Source of the DNA: Mucilaginibacter sp. dw_454
GTDB lineage: Bacteria; Bacteroidota; Bacteroidia; Sphingobacteriales; Sphingobacteriaceae
DNA length: 64,000 nucleotides
Assembly: GCF_018449775.1 (NCBI RefSeq)
Contig: NZ_JAAVVB010000001.1
Span: 1,426,001-1,490,000, forward strand
Reading direction: 5' to 3'
Position numbers and translations under genes: made by a program. Below the pieces are notes generated by a model, which was not told the origin of the DNA, did not search any database, and saw only the letters and a program-made list of their open reading frames with translations. Below, piece after piece: positions 30,538-39,730 of this stretch. Position 1 is the first letter of the stretch; each line of letters opens with the position of its first letter.

Positions 30538-32016
30538 TTAATTTATCGCTTTTTCGTCTTTTGGCTCTTCCAACTGATGATCAGTCGGCACCTCGCATGG
30601 ATAACCAAACAGGCAACGTTTTCTGATGATCTCTGCAACCTCGGCAGGTACATACTGCTCCCAACCGGTGACACCTTGCTTGATAAGTTGCAATACAATG
30701 TCGGTCTGTACGTGCAGGTTGGTTTCGTTGTAATTGCTGATATCTTCTATCTTGTTATTAGCGATCAGGTATCGGTATAAGTCTATTAAATGCGGTGGCG
30801 GATAAAAGCGCAGGCAGTTCATAATTACACCATTACGCAAGGTAGGGTAAATAAACAGCTTGACGTTACGACTAAACAGTGTAGCGAATGATTCTAAAAT
30901 ACCACCCGGCAAGTCTTTGTAATGTTCTTCAGAGAAAATGTATTCTAAGTTGGGATAGCCTAATACCACCCCCATTTTAAGCGGGGTGATCTTTGAAAGG
31001 TAAGCCACCAATTTATAATATTCGTGAAAGTTAGAGATCAATACCGTTTGCCCCAATGAGCAAAGAATATCTACCCTATCCAGGAAATCTTTTTCGTCAA
31101 TCTCGGCGCTCTCGTCGGCATTACGCTCTTTCAGTGCCTGAAGGGTTAGCTCGCAAATTACCGCTACATTCTTTTTGTCTACATCGGCTTCGGCTTTAAA
31201 CTGCTTAACGCCGGTGTTCAACATATCTGTATGTACATTTATCAGCGGGCGGAACCGGCCGCGGATAACCACAATGTGCTTTTTATATAATGCTTCTGAT
31301 GGTTGCTGATTTTCGCCATCGGGTCCAAAAAGTGCCGCGTCAGAGAAACCATACTTCACCAAATGCAAGCTCATCAAACGGTTATCCACCTTCTCAAAAT
31401 TTGGTCCTTCAAAACGGATCATATCAATCTGGATCCTGTCTTTTGAAAGTTCGTCCATCAACGACAGTAGAAAGATATTTGGCGTAGCGTGATAGTAAAA
31501 GCAGGCATAAATCAAGTTGGTACCCAATACCCCAACAGCTTGCTGTTGCTGGTTACTGTCGTTATCCAACAATTTAACGTGGATAATCACATCGTTAAAA
31601 GCGCCGTTTGGTTCCAGTTGGAAACGCAGCCCCATCCAACCATGAGCCTCATTAGTTTTATGATAGTTAAGGGTAGATACCGTGTCAGAGAAAGCGAAAA
31701 AAGTTGTATTGTCGCCGCGTTGCTTAGCAAGCCTTTCTATAACCAGGCCATATTCATGCTCAAGCATAGCCATGAGCCTGGATTCGCTTACATAGCGTTT
31801 AACTTTGAGCTCTCCGTATATGGCGTCAGACACGGTCATATCATAAGCCGACATAGTTTTAGCAATGGTTCCTGATGATGCTCCGGCTTTGAAAAAGTTG
31901 GCGGCTACCTCTTGTCCGGCGCCTATTTCGGCAAATGAGCCGTATATTTCGGGGTCGAGGTTGATGGCAAGGGCTTTTTGTTTTGTGCCAATATCTTTAT
32001 TATAGCTGATATCCAT
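30538..32016 (-). CDS. Large conserved protein of unknown function
   Basis: 492 residues, no signal peptide or membrane helix. Characteristic stretches: YGSFAEIGAGQEVAANFFKA, GASSGTIAKTMSAYDMTVSD, VSTLNYHKTNEAHGWMGLRF, SLHLVKYGFSDAALFGPDGE and FSRNVKLFIYPTLRNGVIMN. GEIGAGQEV-like segments suggest a nucleotide or NAD-binding turn, but I see no full Rossmann or Walker motif. Homologues are widespread and have been annotated inconsistently (for example nicotinate-nucleotide adenylyltransferase), from memory. I do not assign a function. It is a single minus-strand gene, bounded by a repeat downstream. Confidence 0.8.
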   Translation of the reverse strand: MDISYNKDIGTKQKALAINLDPEIYGSFAEIGAGQEVAANFFKAGASSGTIAKTMSAYDMTVSDAIYGELKVKRYVSESRLMAMLEHEYGLVIERLAKQRGDNTTFFAFSDTVSTLNYHKTNEAHGWMGLRFQLEPNGAFNDVIIHVKLLDNDSNQQQQAVGVLGTNLIYACFYYHATPNIFLLSLMDELSKDRIQIDMIRFEGPNFEKVDNRLMSLHLVKYGFSDAALFGPDGENQQPSEALYKKHIVVIRGRFRPLINVHTDMLNTGVKQFKAEADVDKKNVAVICELTLQALKERNADESAEIDEKDFLDRVDILCSLGQTVLISNFHEYYKLVAYLSKITPLKMGVVLGYPNLEYIFSEEHYKDLPGGILESFATLFSRNVKLFIYPTLRNGVIMNCLRFYPPPHLIDLYRYLIANNKIEDISNYNETNLHVQTDIVLQLIKQGVTGWEQYVPAEVAEIIRKRCLFGYPCEVPTDHQLEEPKDEKAIN

Positions 32017-32064
32017 ACACTTAGGTAGTTTGTTTTATTGTTGCCATTATCATTAGCGTGACGA

Positions 32065-32087
32065 CTTAAAATTACGATAATTTTAAG
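32065..32087. promoter_or_regulatory. AT-rich palindrome in the iscS upstream region
   Basis: CTTAAAATTA-CGA-TAATTTTAAG, perfect 10-bp arms, in the 261-bp gap between the large unknown gene and iscS. It could be an operator for either divergent gene. TATCTTTG at 32250-32257 is a -7 element for iscS, with the ATG 21 bp later. Confidence 0.4.
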
Positions 32088-32277
32088 AATAAGGCGAACT
32101 GTTTATTAAAAAAGCCGGAGGCGTCCGTTTTTATTGAAATAACGTACATAATTTGAAAATGTATTTCACAAATCATGAAAAGCTCAAATTATTAGTTTAA
32201 GATGACGGTTTAACCCTATGTTAGGTGATCTTAAATAAAAATGTTTGCATATCTTTGTACTATTAATACATTTAGAT

Positions 32278-33489
32278 ATGAACATCCCAATTTATCTCGA
32301 TAATAACGCTACAACACCAATGGACCCAAGGGTACTGGAAGCTATGTTGCCTTACTTTACTACAAAGTTTGGTAATGCCGCCAGCCGTAACCATCCGTTT
32401 GGCTGGGTAGCAGAAGAAGGTGTTGACTACGCCCGCGAGCAAGTGGCCAAATTGATTGGCGCAAGCGAGAAAGAGATCATCTTTACATCAGGCGCTACCG
32501 AGTCAGACAACCTGGCTATCAAAGGCGTGTTTGAGATGTATAAAGAAAAAGGCAACCACATCATTACTACGGTTACCGAGCATAAAGCTGTTTTAGACGC
32601 TTGTAAACACGTTGAGAAATTAGGTGGCAAGGTTACTTACTTGCCGGTTAAAGAAGACGGCTTGGTTGATCTTGCTGTTTTAGAAGCTGCCATGACTAAC
32701 GAAACCATCCTGGTTTCTGTAATGTATGGTAATAACGAGATTGGTGTTATACAACCTATCAAAGAAATATCGGCCATTGCCCACAAATACGGCGCTTTGT
32801 TTATGACTGATGCTGTACAGGCAGTTGGTAAGATACCTGTTGATGTTAACGCTGATGGCATTGACCTGTTAGCTTTATCGGCACATAAAATATACGGACC
32901 AAAAGGCGTTGGCGCATTATACGTACGCCGTAAAGGACCACGTGTTAAAGTTACTGCCCAAATGGACGGTGGCGGCCATGAGCGCGGTATGCGTTCTGGT
33001 ACGTTGAACGTTCCGGGTATTGTTGGTTTAGGTAAAGCTTGCGAACTTTGCGGCCAGGAAATGGAAAGCGAAGCAAAACGCTTATCTGCACTTCGTGATA
33101 AACTGCAAGCAGCATTAACCGTTTTAGAGGAAAGCTACGTAAACGGCAATGTTGAACACCGCTTACCACATGTAGCCAACATCAGCTTTAAATATGTTGA
33201 AGGCGAAGGTTTGATGATGGCGATGAAAGATTTAGCGGTATCATCAGGATCTGCTTGTACATCAGCGTCATTAGAACCATCATATGTATTAAAAAGCTTA
33301 GGCTTGTCTGATGATTTGGCACACTCTTCGATACGTTTTGGTTTAGGCAGATTTACTACCGAAGAAGAAGTTGACTACGCTGTTGAGGTGACTAAAACTG
33401 CAGTGAACCACCTGCGTGATTTGTCGCCGCTTTGGGAGATGTTTAAAGAGGGCATTGACCTGGACTCAATTGAGTGGGCAGAACACTAA
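32278..33489 (+). CDS. iscS: Cysteine desulfurase IscS
   Basis: PLP enzyme that takes sulfur from cysteine for iron-sulfur clusters. 403 residues from the ATG at 32278; the frame opens 33 bp earlier. [20 protein letters not shown] starts the protein. [10 protein letters not shown] holds the PLP Lys204, and [14 protein letters not shown] carries the catalytic Cys327 on the long mobile loop of group I IscS/NifS. It leads an isc cluster with iscU and iscA, each separated by an odd inverted repeat. No IscR-type regulator gene is seen. Confidence 0.96.
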   Translation: MNIPIYLDNNATTPMDPRVLEAMLPYFTTKFGNAASRNHPFGWVAEEGVDYAREQVAKLIGASEKEIIFTSGATESDNLAIKGVFEMYKEKGNHIITTVTEHKAVLDACKHVEKLGGKVTYLPVKEDGLVDLAVLEAAMTNETILVSVMYGNNEIGVIQPIKEISAIAHKYGALFMTDAVQAVGKIPVDVNADGIDLLALSAHKIYGPKGVGALYVRRKGPRVKVTAQMDGGGHERGMRSGTLNVPGIVGLGKACELCGQEMESEAKRLSALRDKLQAALTVLEESYVNGNVEHRLPHVANISFKYVEGEGLMMAMKDLAVSSGSACTSASLEPSYVLKSLGLSDDLAHSSIRFGLGRFTTEEEVDYAVEVTKTAVNHLRDLSPLWEMFKEGIDLDSIEWAEH

Positions 33490-33493
33490 ATAA

Positions 33494-33574
33494 GTTATAC
33501 GTAGGACGTTATACGTTTTACGTTGAATAAATTATAAAAAAAACACGTATAACGTTAAACGTACTACGTAAAAC
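33494..33574. repeat. Imperfect inverted repeat of TACGT words between iscS and iscU
   Basis: Arm 1 (33494-33524) begins GTTATACGTAGGACGTTATA; arm 2 (33544-33574), reversed and complemented, begins GTTTTACGTAGTACGTTTAA. They match at about 26 of 31 positions. Each arm repeats TACGT or ACGTT four times at roughly 9-10-bp intervals. The spacer is AT-rich. Confidence 0.82.
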
Positions 33575-33595
33575 AAATATTAAACAACACAAGAA

Positions 33596-34009
33596 ATGGC
33601 ATATTCAGATAAAGTAATTGATCATTACACCAACCCACGTAACGTTGGTACCTTAGACAAAGCTAGTCATAAGGTAGGTACCGGCCTGGTTGGCGCCCCA
33701 GAGTGCGGCGACGTAATGCGTTTGCAAATTGAGGTTGGCGATGACAACATCATCACCGATGCTAAATTTAAAACTTTTGGCTGCGGTTCGGCTATTGCTT
33801 CTTCATCCTTGGCAACCGAATGGTTAAAAGGTAAAACTATTGATGACGCAATGAAAATTGACAACATGGATATTGTTGAAGAATTAGCATTGCCACCGGT
33901 AAAAATTCACTGCTCTGTTTTGGCAGAGGATGCAATTAAAGCAGCGATCAATGATTTCCGTGTTAAAAATGGCATGGAAGCAATAGAAAGCGAAAAATCG
34001 CACCACTAA
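33596..34009 (+). CDS. iscU: Iron-sulfur cluster scaffold IscU
   Basis: 137 residues. AYSDKVIDHYTNPRNVGTLD is the IscU start; the three scaffold cysteines are Cys37 (GAPECGDV), Cys63 (FGCGSAIASS) and Cys106 (KIHCSVLA), with Asp39. LPPVKIHCSV is the chaperone-binding LPPVK motif. HscA/HscB genes are not adjacent. A complete, normal-length IscU. Confidence 0.97.
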   Translation: MAYSDKVIDHYTNPRNVGTLDKASHKVGTGLVGAPECGDVMRLQIEVGDDNIITDAKFKTFGCGSAIASSSLATEWLKGKTIDDAMKIDNMDIVEELALPPVKIHCSVLAEDAIKAAINDFRVKNGMEAIESEKSHH

Positions 34010-34011
34010 AT

Positions 34012-34112
34012 AGAGACAAGAATCAAGATTCAAGAGCCAAGAGATTTGGCTTGTTTTTTAATCTTGATTTTTATTTTCCTGTCTTGATTCTTGTATCTCG
34101 ACTCTTGATTCT
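34012..34112. repeat. Imperfect inverted repeat of CAAGA words between iscU and iscA
   Basis: Arm 1 (34012-34044) begins AGAGACAAGAATCAAGATTC; arm 2 (34080-34112), reversed and complemented, begins AGAATCAAGAGTCGAGATAC. The CAAGA word recurs at about 7-9-bp steps in both arms, and the matches sit on those words. It fills the iscU-iscA gap. A partner of the same word type is at 63378-63478. Confidence 0.82.
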
Positions 34113-34120
34113 AACAAAAA

Positions 34121-34447
34121 ATGGTAACTGTAACTGATAAAGCGAAAAGTAAAGTAGAAGACCTTATGCGCGATACGGGGCTTGATGCCTCTTATTTCCT
34201 GAGGGTTTCTGTACAGGGCGGCGGATGCTCGGGGTTATCTTATAATCTTGACTTTGATAACGAAGAAAAAAAGGGCGACCAATTTTTCGAGGACAAAGGT
34301 GTACGCATGGCTTTGGACATGAAGTCATTCTTGTACCTGGCAGGTACTGAGCTTGATTTTTCTGACGGATTAAACGGTAAAGGCTTTAACTTCCATAATC
34401 CTAATGCAACACGCACCTGCGGTTGCGGCGAGAGTTTCTCGGTATAG
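34121..34447 (+). CDS. iscA: Iron-sulfur assembly protein IscA
   Basis: A-type carrier, 108 residues. Ligand cysteines: Cys36 in QGGGCSGLSY, and Cys100 and Cys102 in RTCGCGESFSV. FSDGLNGKGFNFHNPNATRT is the typical C-terminal segment. IscA or ErpA cannot be separated by sequence alone; the isc neighbours favour IscA. Confidence 0.93.
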   Translation: MVTVTDKAKSKVEDLMRDTGLDASYFLRVSVQGGGCSGLSYNLDFDNEEKKGDQFFEDKGVRMALDMKSFLYLAGTELDFSDGLNGKGFNFHNPNATRTCGCGESFSV

Positions 34448-34458
34448 GCTATTATACT

Positions 34459-34503
34459 GTACAAACAGAAAAGGCGCTGAATCAGCGCCTTTTCTGTTTG
34501 TAC
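34459..34503 (+). terminator. Terminator of the isc cluster, a 45-bp perfect palindrome
   Basis: GTACAAACAGAAAAGGCGCT starts a 22-bp arm (34459-34480), followed by one unpaired A and an exact complement. The inner GGCGCTGA/TCAGCGCC with the following TTTT is a normal terminator core. The single-base loop is too tight to fold as drawn; two or three inner pairs must open. Confidence 0.8.
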
Positions 34504-34512
34504 GTATTTATA

Positions 34513-34533
34513 ATTCTGAGCATAGCGAAGAAT
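34513..34533. repeat. 21-bp unit shared with 52493-52513
   Basis: ATTCTGAGCATAGCGAAGAA and the following T occur identically here and at 52493-52513. Here the flanking ends are degraded (AA before, CACAAA after), while at 52488 they form TTGTCATTCT/AGAATGACAA inverted ends. It is probably a decayed copy of the same small element. Confidence 0.6.
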
Positions 34534-34607
34534 CACAAACTGATTGAGTGCTTTTCCATTTGAAAAAATAAAGTAGTTTTGCTACAGCAATCAATCAATA
34601 TAATACA

Positions 34608-36521
34608 ATGACATCAGCTACCGAGCGCAGCACCGTACCCAGTTTAATCCGTTATATAGTACAAAACATCCACCCGGATACCAACACGTTTTTGAGCCAT
34701 AAAGTTGGTGATAACTGGATTGATATTACTTACCGCGAAGCGTTGGAAAAGATAGACGCAATTTCGGCCTGGTTTATTGATATCGGCATACAAAAAGGCG
34801 ACCGATTGGCCCTAATCATGGAGAACGGTCCTGATTATATTTATTATGACCAGGCACTGCAGCAAGTGGGTGGGGTAAATACTTCTATCTATCCTACGCT
34901 CTCAGAAACCGAGATTGAATATATTTTGAATGACTCAGGTGCGCGCACCATCATTTGCGGTAATCCCTTCCTGTTTAGGAAAGTATTAAAAGTGGCCAAT
35001 AACTGCCCCGATCTGATTCGAATTATCCCAGCTTTTGATGATTTTGAAAAATATTTAGAGAAACAGGCCCTTAATGCCGGCGTAATTGGATTTAAAGAGT
35101 TGATTCAAATTGGCGGCACATTGGTTGGCAAACATCAATCTGCCATTAACAGCGCGCGTGAAGCTATTTTACCATCTGATCTTTCTTGTTTGATCTATAC
35201 GTCAGGTACCACCGGTACGCCCAAGGGCGTGATGTTAACGCATCATAATTTGGTAGAAAACGTAAAAGTTTGTTTAATTCAGATCCCGATTATCGAGAAG
35301 ACAGACACTTTCCTGTCCTTCCTGCCATTATCGCATGTTTTTGAGCGTACTGCAACTTACCATGTGTGCTTATATGCGGGTTCTAAAATTGCTTTTGCGC
35401 AAAGCCTGGAGCTATTAGCCAAAAACATGGGCGAGGTTAAGCCAAATGTCATGAACTGTGTCCCTCGCCTATTAGAGCGCATCCATGATCGCGCCATGAA
35501 AAATGGCACCAGTGGCGGCGGGCTAAAACCCAAGATCTTTTTATGGGCCTTAGAGATTGGAAAGAAACATCGCATAGCCAACGAAGACGGCAAAAAATCA
35601 GGTCCGATATTGAATGCGCAACATGCACTTGCAGAGAAACTGGTGTTTAGCAAGATAAAAGAACGTACCGGTGGTAATTTAAAGATCATGTTATCAGGCG
35701 GTGGCGCTTTACCTAAAAATATCGGCGAGTTTTTTGGCGATCTGGGCATTAAAGTATTGGAAGGCTTTGGCCTGACTGAGACATCGCCGGTAATGTCGGT
35801 AACAGAAGTTCATCGTCAGATTTACGGTACTGTTGGCCGTATTGTGCCGGGTATCGAGGTGGCTATACAAAATGTCGATACTAAAGAAATTTACACCATA
35901 CAAACGCACGAATCCTTCAAAGAAAGCTTTCAATCAGAAGAGGGCGAAATTATTGTACGCGGTCACTGCGTAATGAAAGGCTATTTAAACAAACCCGAAG
36001 AGACAGCCGCTACTATCGACAAAGACGGCTGGCTGCACACCGGGGATATCGGTCGATACTTTAAAGGCAACCTGCAAATCACCGATCGATTAAAAAACAT
36101 GCTGGTTAATGCATATGGTAAAAACATCTACCCTACTCCGGTAGAGAACACCTACTTGAAAAGCCCTAAAATTGAAGGCGTGTTTTTATTGGGCGATAAA
36201 CGCGAATACATCACCGCCATTATTATCCCGGCAAAAGAGGCGCTGCAAGAGCAATTTGGCTTTACAGAAGATTTCTTTGAGGAGACAGATCCGTTTATTG
36301 ATAATAAAGACGTACGCGATTGGCTGAACCAGGATATTCGTAAACTATCTAATGAATTGGCCAAATTCGAGCGCATCAAAAACTTCAAGGTAAAGCGTAA
36401 GCCTTTCAGTATGGACGATGGCGAGATCACCCCTACTATGAAACCAAAACGCAAAGTCATAGAAAAAAAATACGCCGGTTTTATTGATGACATGTATGCA
36501 GGAGAAGCAGAAGCCGACTAA
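34608..36521 (+). CDS. Long-chain acyl-CoA synthetase (AMP-forming)
   Basis: 637 residues, ANL superfamily, FadD15-like. AMP motif LIYTSGTTGTPKGVMLTHHN, then FLPLSHVFERTATYH, LSGGGALPKNIGEFFGDLGI, LEGFGLTETSPVMS, GWLHTGDIGRYFKGNLQI and TDRLKNMLVNAYGKNIYP with the hinge region. The final helix (KRKVIEKKYAGFIDDMY) is typical of the FadD15 branch. Activates fatty acids for lipid synthesis or degradation. TAGTTTTG at 34574-34581 fits the -7 element. Confidence 0.94.
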   Translation: MTSATERSTVPSLIRYIVQNIHPDTNTFLSHKVGDNWIDITYREALEKIDAISAWFIDIGIQKGDRLALIMENGPDYIYYDQALQQVGGVNTSIYPTLSETEIEYILNDSGARTIICGNPFLFRKVLKVANNCPDLIRIIPAFDDFEKYLEKQALNAGVIGFKELIQIGGTLVGKHQSAINSAREAILPSDLSCLIYTSGTTGTPKGVMLTHHNLVENVKVCLIQIPIIEKTDTFLSFLPLSHVFERTATYHVCLYAGSKIAFAQSLELLAKNMGEVKPNVMNCVPRLLERIHDRAMKNGTSGGGLKPKIFLWALEIGKKHRIANEDGKKSGPILNAQHALAEKLVFSKIKERTGGNLKIMLSGGGALPKNIGEFFGDLGIKVLEGFGLTETSPVMSVTEVHRQIYGTVGRIVPGIEVAIQNVDTKEIYTIQTHESFKESFQSEEGEIIVRGHCVMKGYLNKPEETAATIDKDGWLHTGDIGRYFKGNLQITDRLKNMLVNAYGKNIYPTPVENTYLKSPKIEGVFLLGDKREYITAIIIPAKEALQEQFGFTEDFFEETDPFIDNKDVRDWLNQDIRKLSNELAKFERIKNFKVKRKPFSMDDGEITPTMKPKRKVIEKKYAGFIDDMYAGEAEAD

Positions 36522-36600
36522 TTACGCGCGGCAGATAGGCGGACGAAGTCTTAAAATATGTAATTTGTACAATCAACTTTAATATTGCCCGAGGTAAAAG

Positions 36601-38034
36601 ATGCTATTCACTTCTTCAATTTTCCTTGCATTTTTTGCTACTTTCTTCCTACTGTACTGGTTGGCGTTTAAGAACAATTTGCGGCTGCAAAACCTATTGC
36701 TGCTTTTTGCCAGTTATGTATTTTATTGCTGGTGGGACTGGCGCTTTTTAGCACTTTTAGCTGGCAGCTCACTGGTTAATTTTCTGGTGGGCAAATATGC
36801 TTACAGAGCCTCTTCTCCGCGCTTGAAAAAAGTCTATATAAACATTGGTATAATTGCCAATGTTGGCTCCCTGCTTTTTTTTAAATATGTAAACTTCTTC
36901 ATTGAATCTGCTGTTGCCATATTGTCCAAAATTGGCCTTCATGCAGATCCCCATACATTAAATATCCTATTACCACTTGGTATAAGCTTTTACACATTCA
37001 GGGCTTTAAATTACATTCTTGACATTGGCAAAGGCAAACTTGAACCAACTGAAAACTGGGTCATCTTCTTTTCCTTCATTGCTTTCTTTCCCTGCCTGCT
37101 TGCCGGCCCTATTGACAAAGCCAAAACGCTCATTCCTCAGCTAGCGGCAAAAAGAAATTTCATATATACAGAAGCGGTTGATGCAACGCGGCAAATATTA
37201 TGGGGCTTGTTTAAAAAGTCTGCCATTGCCGATAATATAGCCTTCTACACAGATGGCATTTATAAAACTTATTTCGCCAGTAATAGCAGCACGTTATTAA
37301 TAGCGGCAATATTATACCCCATTCAGATATATGCCGATTTTTCAGGCTACTCTGATATTGCTATTGGCTTAGCGCGCCTGCTTGGATTTAAAGTAACTCA
37401 AAATTTTAACTTTCCTTTTTTCGCTCAAAACATTGCCGATTTTTGGCGTAGGTGGCACATATCATTAACCAAATGGTTCACAGAATATGTCTTCACTCCG
37501 CTAAGCATTCATTTTAGAGATTATGGTAAAGTTGGTTTAATTTTGAGCGTTTTAATCAATTTGACGGTAATAGGCGCATGGCATGGCGCCAATTGGACCT
37601 TTATCATATTTGGTTTGTTGCACGGCCTATATTTCATTCCGCTTGTTTTAAATGGTACTGTTAATAAAACAAAAAAACCGGGTGTAAAAAATTGGCCATC
37701 ATTAGTTGAGTTTAAAAACATATTGCTAACGTTTTGCCTGGTTGCATTTTCGTTTATCTTTTTCAGGTCTGATTCTATTGCCAATGCAGTCCAATTTATT
37801 CATCGGTTATTTACGACCTCATTGCTTGAAAAACCGATAAGGTTGTCGTATTCTTTTACTATTTTCATTATTGGGATGCTGGTATTAGAATGGAAAAGCA
37901 GAACATATGATTACGGATTAGCCATAGTTAAGACCTGGCCACGTGCCGCACAGTGGGCATTTTATTATTTTATAATTTTTACCGTATTCTTTTTTTCGAC
38001 CACGGGGCAAAACTTCATTTACTTTCAATTTTAA
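36601..38034 (+). CDS. MBOAT-family O-acyltransferase (AlgI/DltB-like)
   Basis: 477 residues with about 10-12 membrane helices. The MBOAT hallmark FPFFAQNIADFWRRWHISLT followed by KWFTEYVFTPLS, and IGAWHGANWTFIIFGLLHGL with the two histidines, are present; the second is the likely catalytic His. Members move acyl groups through the membrane to a periplasmic partner that acylates a polysaccharide. The next gene starts directly at the stop codon and encodes an SGNH-like protein, as in algI-algJ/algX systems. The acceptor polysaccharide is unknown and no alginate genes are adjacent. Confidence 0.92.
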   Translation: MLFTSSIFLAFFATFFLLYWLAFKNNLRLQNLLLLFASYVFYCWWDWRFLALLAGSSLVNFLVGKYAYRASSPRLKKVYINIGIIANVGSLLFFKYVNFFIESAVAILSKIGLHADPHTLNILLPLGISFYTFRALNYILDIGKGKLEPTENWVIFFSFIAFFPCLLAGPIDKAKTLIPQLAAKRNFIYTEAVDATRQILWGLFKKSAIADNIAFYTDGIYKTYFASNSSTLLIAAILYPIQIYADFSGYSDIAIGLARLLGFKVTQNFNFPFFAQNIADFWRRWHISLTKWFTEYVFTPLSIHFRDYGKVGLILSVLINLTVIGAWHGANWTFIIFGLLHGLYFIPLVLNGTVNKTKKPGVKNWPSLVEFKNILLTFCLVAFSFIFFRSDSIANAVQFIHRLFTTSLLEKPIRLSYSFTIFIIGMLVLEWKSRTYDYGLAIVKTWPRAAQWAFYYFIIFTVFFFSTTGQNFIYFQF

Positions 38035-39009
38035 ATGAGAAAGTACCTACGCAATTTGATAATCTTCCTGGCGCTGCCTTTAATAACGGGCATCTTGCTT
38101 GATGTGTTTATTAGTACTAACCTAAAAAAGAGTTTAACATTTGCAGCTGATGAGATTCCGGTGTGGAATGATATTTATAACGGCCGGATAAATTCTGACA
38201 TCATTATAAACGGCAGTTCAAGGGCGCTGGTGCACTTTGATGCCGATAAGATGAGCCGTGAACTCAACACATCGGTTTATAATATTGGTGATGATGGCAA
38301 CAACTTTGACATACAGGGCCTGCGATGCAAAGTGCTATTGAAATATAACCGGCAGCCGAAGGTTATTATACAATCGATAGACCTGGCTATGTTTAACAAA
38401 ATAAATTATATGTTTATGCCAACTCAAATATTGCCCTATATGCTTTGGGATTGGGACATGATGCAAGTCTGCAAACATAAATCGCCTTACGATGCTGCTG
38501 ACTTTGTAATACCTTTTAAAAGATATTACGGCCAGCATGATGTTCTTAGGAATGCTATTTCAATATTTAGGCACAGACGACCGGAGCATGTCGCCAGAAT
38601 AAAAGGCTACCGCGCAACCGATGGGACATGGGAGCAAGACCTGGCAGCTGAAAAGGTAAAAATGGCTAATTTTAAATTTGGCATTGACAGCGATATGGTA
38701 AAAAACTTTGATCAGTTTATTATTGATTGCAGAAGGCGTAACATTAAGTTGATTTTTGTAAATACGCCAGAGTACATAGGCGGTAGAACTTTGGTTAAAA
38801 ACCGGGCCGAGATAATGTCGGTTTTCAAATCATTAGTAACTAAGTATCGTATCCCGTTTTTTGACTATAGTAATCACCCAATAAGTTATAACCAAAAATA
38901 TTTTTACAACACCGTTCATCTAAACCGCGGTGGCTCGCAGTACTTTACTCAAAACTTTATTGACACTTTAAAGAAAACCAGAGTGTTAGACAGTCTGTTA
39001 GCGCGGTAG
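38035..39009 (+). CDS. SGNH-hydrolase-like partner of the MBOAT protein
   Basis: 324 residues with one N-terminal membrane helix (8-27) and a periplasmic domain. INGSSRALVHFDADKM (Ser61/Ser62) resembles SGNH block I and NTVHLNRGGSQYF (His295) resembles block V, where DxxHLN is usual; here the Asp position is Asn292. The start codon follows the MBOAT stop with no gap, so they are translationally coupled. It could finish acyl transfer or bind glycan without activity. The C-terminus is short and basic. It meets the HAD gene tail to tail without a gap. Confidence 0.75.
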   Translation: MRKYLRNLIIFLALPLITGILLDVFISTNLKKSLTFAADEIPVWNDIYNGRINSDIIINGSSRALVHFDADKMSRELNTSVYNIGDDGNNFDIQGLRCKVLLKYNRQPKVIIQSIDLAMFNKINYMFMPTQILPYMLWDWDMMQVCKHKSPYDAADFVIPFKRYYGQHDVLRNAISIFRHRRPEHVARIKGYRATDGTWEQDLAAEKVKMANFKFGIDSDMVKNFDQFIIDCRRRNIKLIFVNTPEYIGGRTLVKNRAEIMSVFKSLVTKYRIPFFDYSNHPISYNQKYFYNTVHLNRGGSQYFTQNFIDTLKKTRVLDSLLAR

Positions 39010-39693
39010 CTATACAAACCCCAGAATATCCTTAATACTTTCTACACTTCTAAACATCCCACTATCAATACTTTGCTCAATTTCTTCGTGGGCCCAGGTA
39101 ATGTGGTATGGTACGTGAATGGCATAGCCGCCAATGTTGAGTACGGGCAGTACATCGCTTTTTAACGAATTACCCACCATAAGCAGTTCGCTGGGGCGGA
39201 TGTCAAGATGTTTGATGAGTTTGAGGTAATTGGCATCGTCCTTTTCAGACATTACTTCTACATGGTGAAAATAACCGGTTAGATTTGATTTGCGTAGTTT
39301 ACGTTCTTGATCAAGCAAGTCGCCTTTGGTGGCAACCACCAGGCGATATTTGCCTTTCAGCGTTTTAAGAACATCCTCTACTCCATCCAATAACTCTATG
39401 GGCTGGTTCAGCATCTGTTTACCCAAATCAATGATCTCGCCAATGGTTTTGGTCGATATCATGTTATTGGTAACGGTCATAGCCGTTTCAATCATAGAAA
39501 GTATAAAGCCTTTGATGCCGTAGCCATACAACCCCAGGTTGGCTATTTCAATTTTAAGCAGCTCTCGCTCCAGTTCGTGGCGTGGAAGATATTCTTCCAG
39601 CAACGTGCAAAAAGCTTCTTCAGACTGCCTGAAATAGGGCTCATTTACCCAAAGTGTATCGTCAGCATCAAAGGCAATAACCTTAACGTTCAT
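39010..39693 (-). CDS. HAD-family phosphatase
   Basis: 227 residues. Motif I IAFDADDTLWVNEPYF (Asp nucleophile and Asp acid), motif II VVATKGDLLDQERK (Thr), motif III Lys in YLKLIKHLD, and motif IV LLMVGNSLKSDVLPVLNIGG. Helical cap between residues 20 and 95. Substrate unknown; such proteins act on phosphorylated metabolites. Its stop codon touches the stop codon of the SGNH-like gene on the other strand. Confidence 0.88.
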   Translation of the reverse strand: MNVKVIAFDADDTLWVNEPYFRQSEEAFCTLLEEYLPRHELERELLKIEIANLGLYGYGIKGFILSMIETAMTVTNNMISTKTIGEIIDLGKQMLNQPIELLDGVEDVLKTLKGKYRLVVATKGDLLDQERKLRKSNLTGYFHHVEVMSEKDDANYLKLIKHLDIRPSELLMVGNSLKSDVLPVLNIGGYAIHVPYHITWAHEEIEQSIDSGMFRSVESIKDILGFV

Positions 39694-39730
39694 ACCACAA
39701 AGGTATCAAACAGAACGCAGTATAAAAATA

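Noticed and set aside
31380..31390. TTATCCACC, a DnaA-box-like word
   Set aside because: It is a single copy inside a coding region with no cluster around it.
28202..34112. Possible CRISPR array, because of repeated words with spacing
   Set aside because: Words are only 5-12 bp, spacers are not unique and no cas genes are present.
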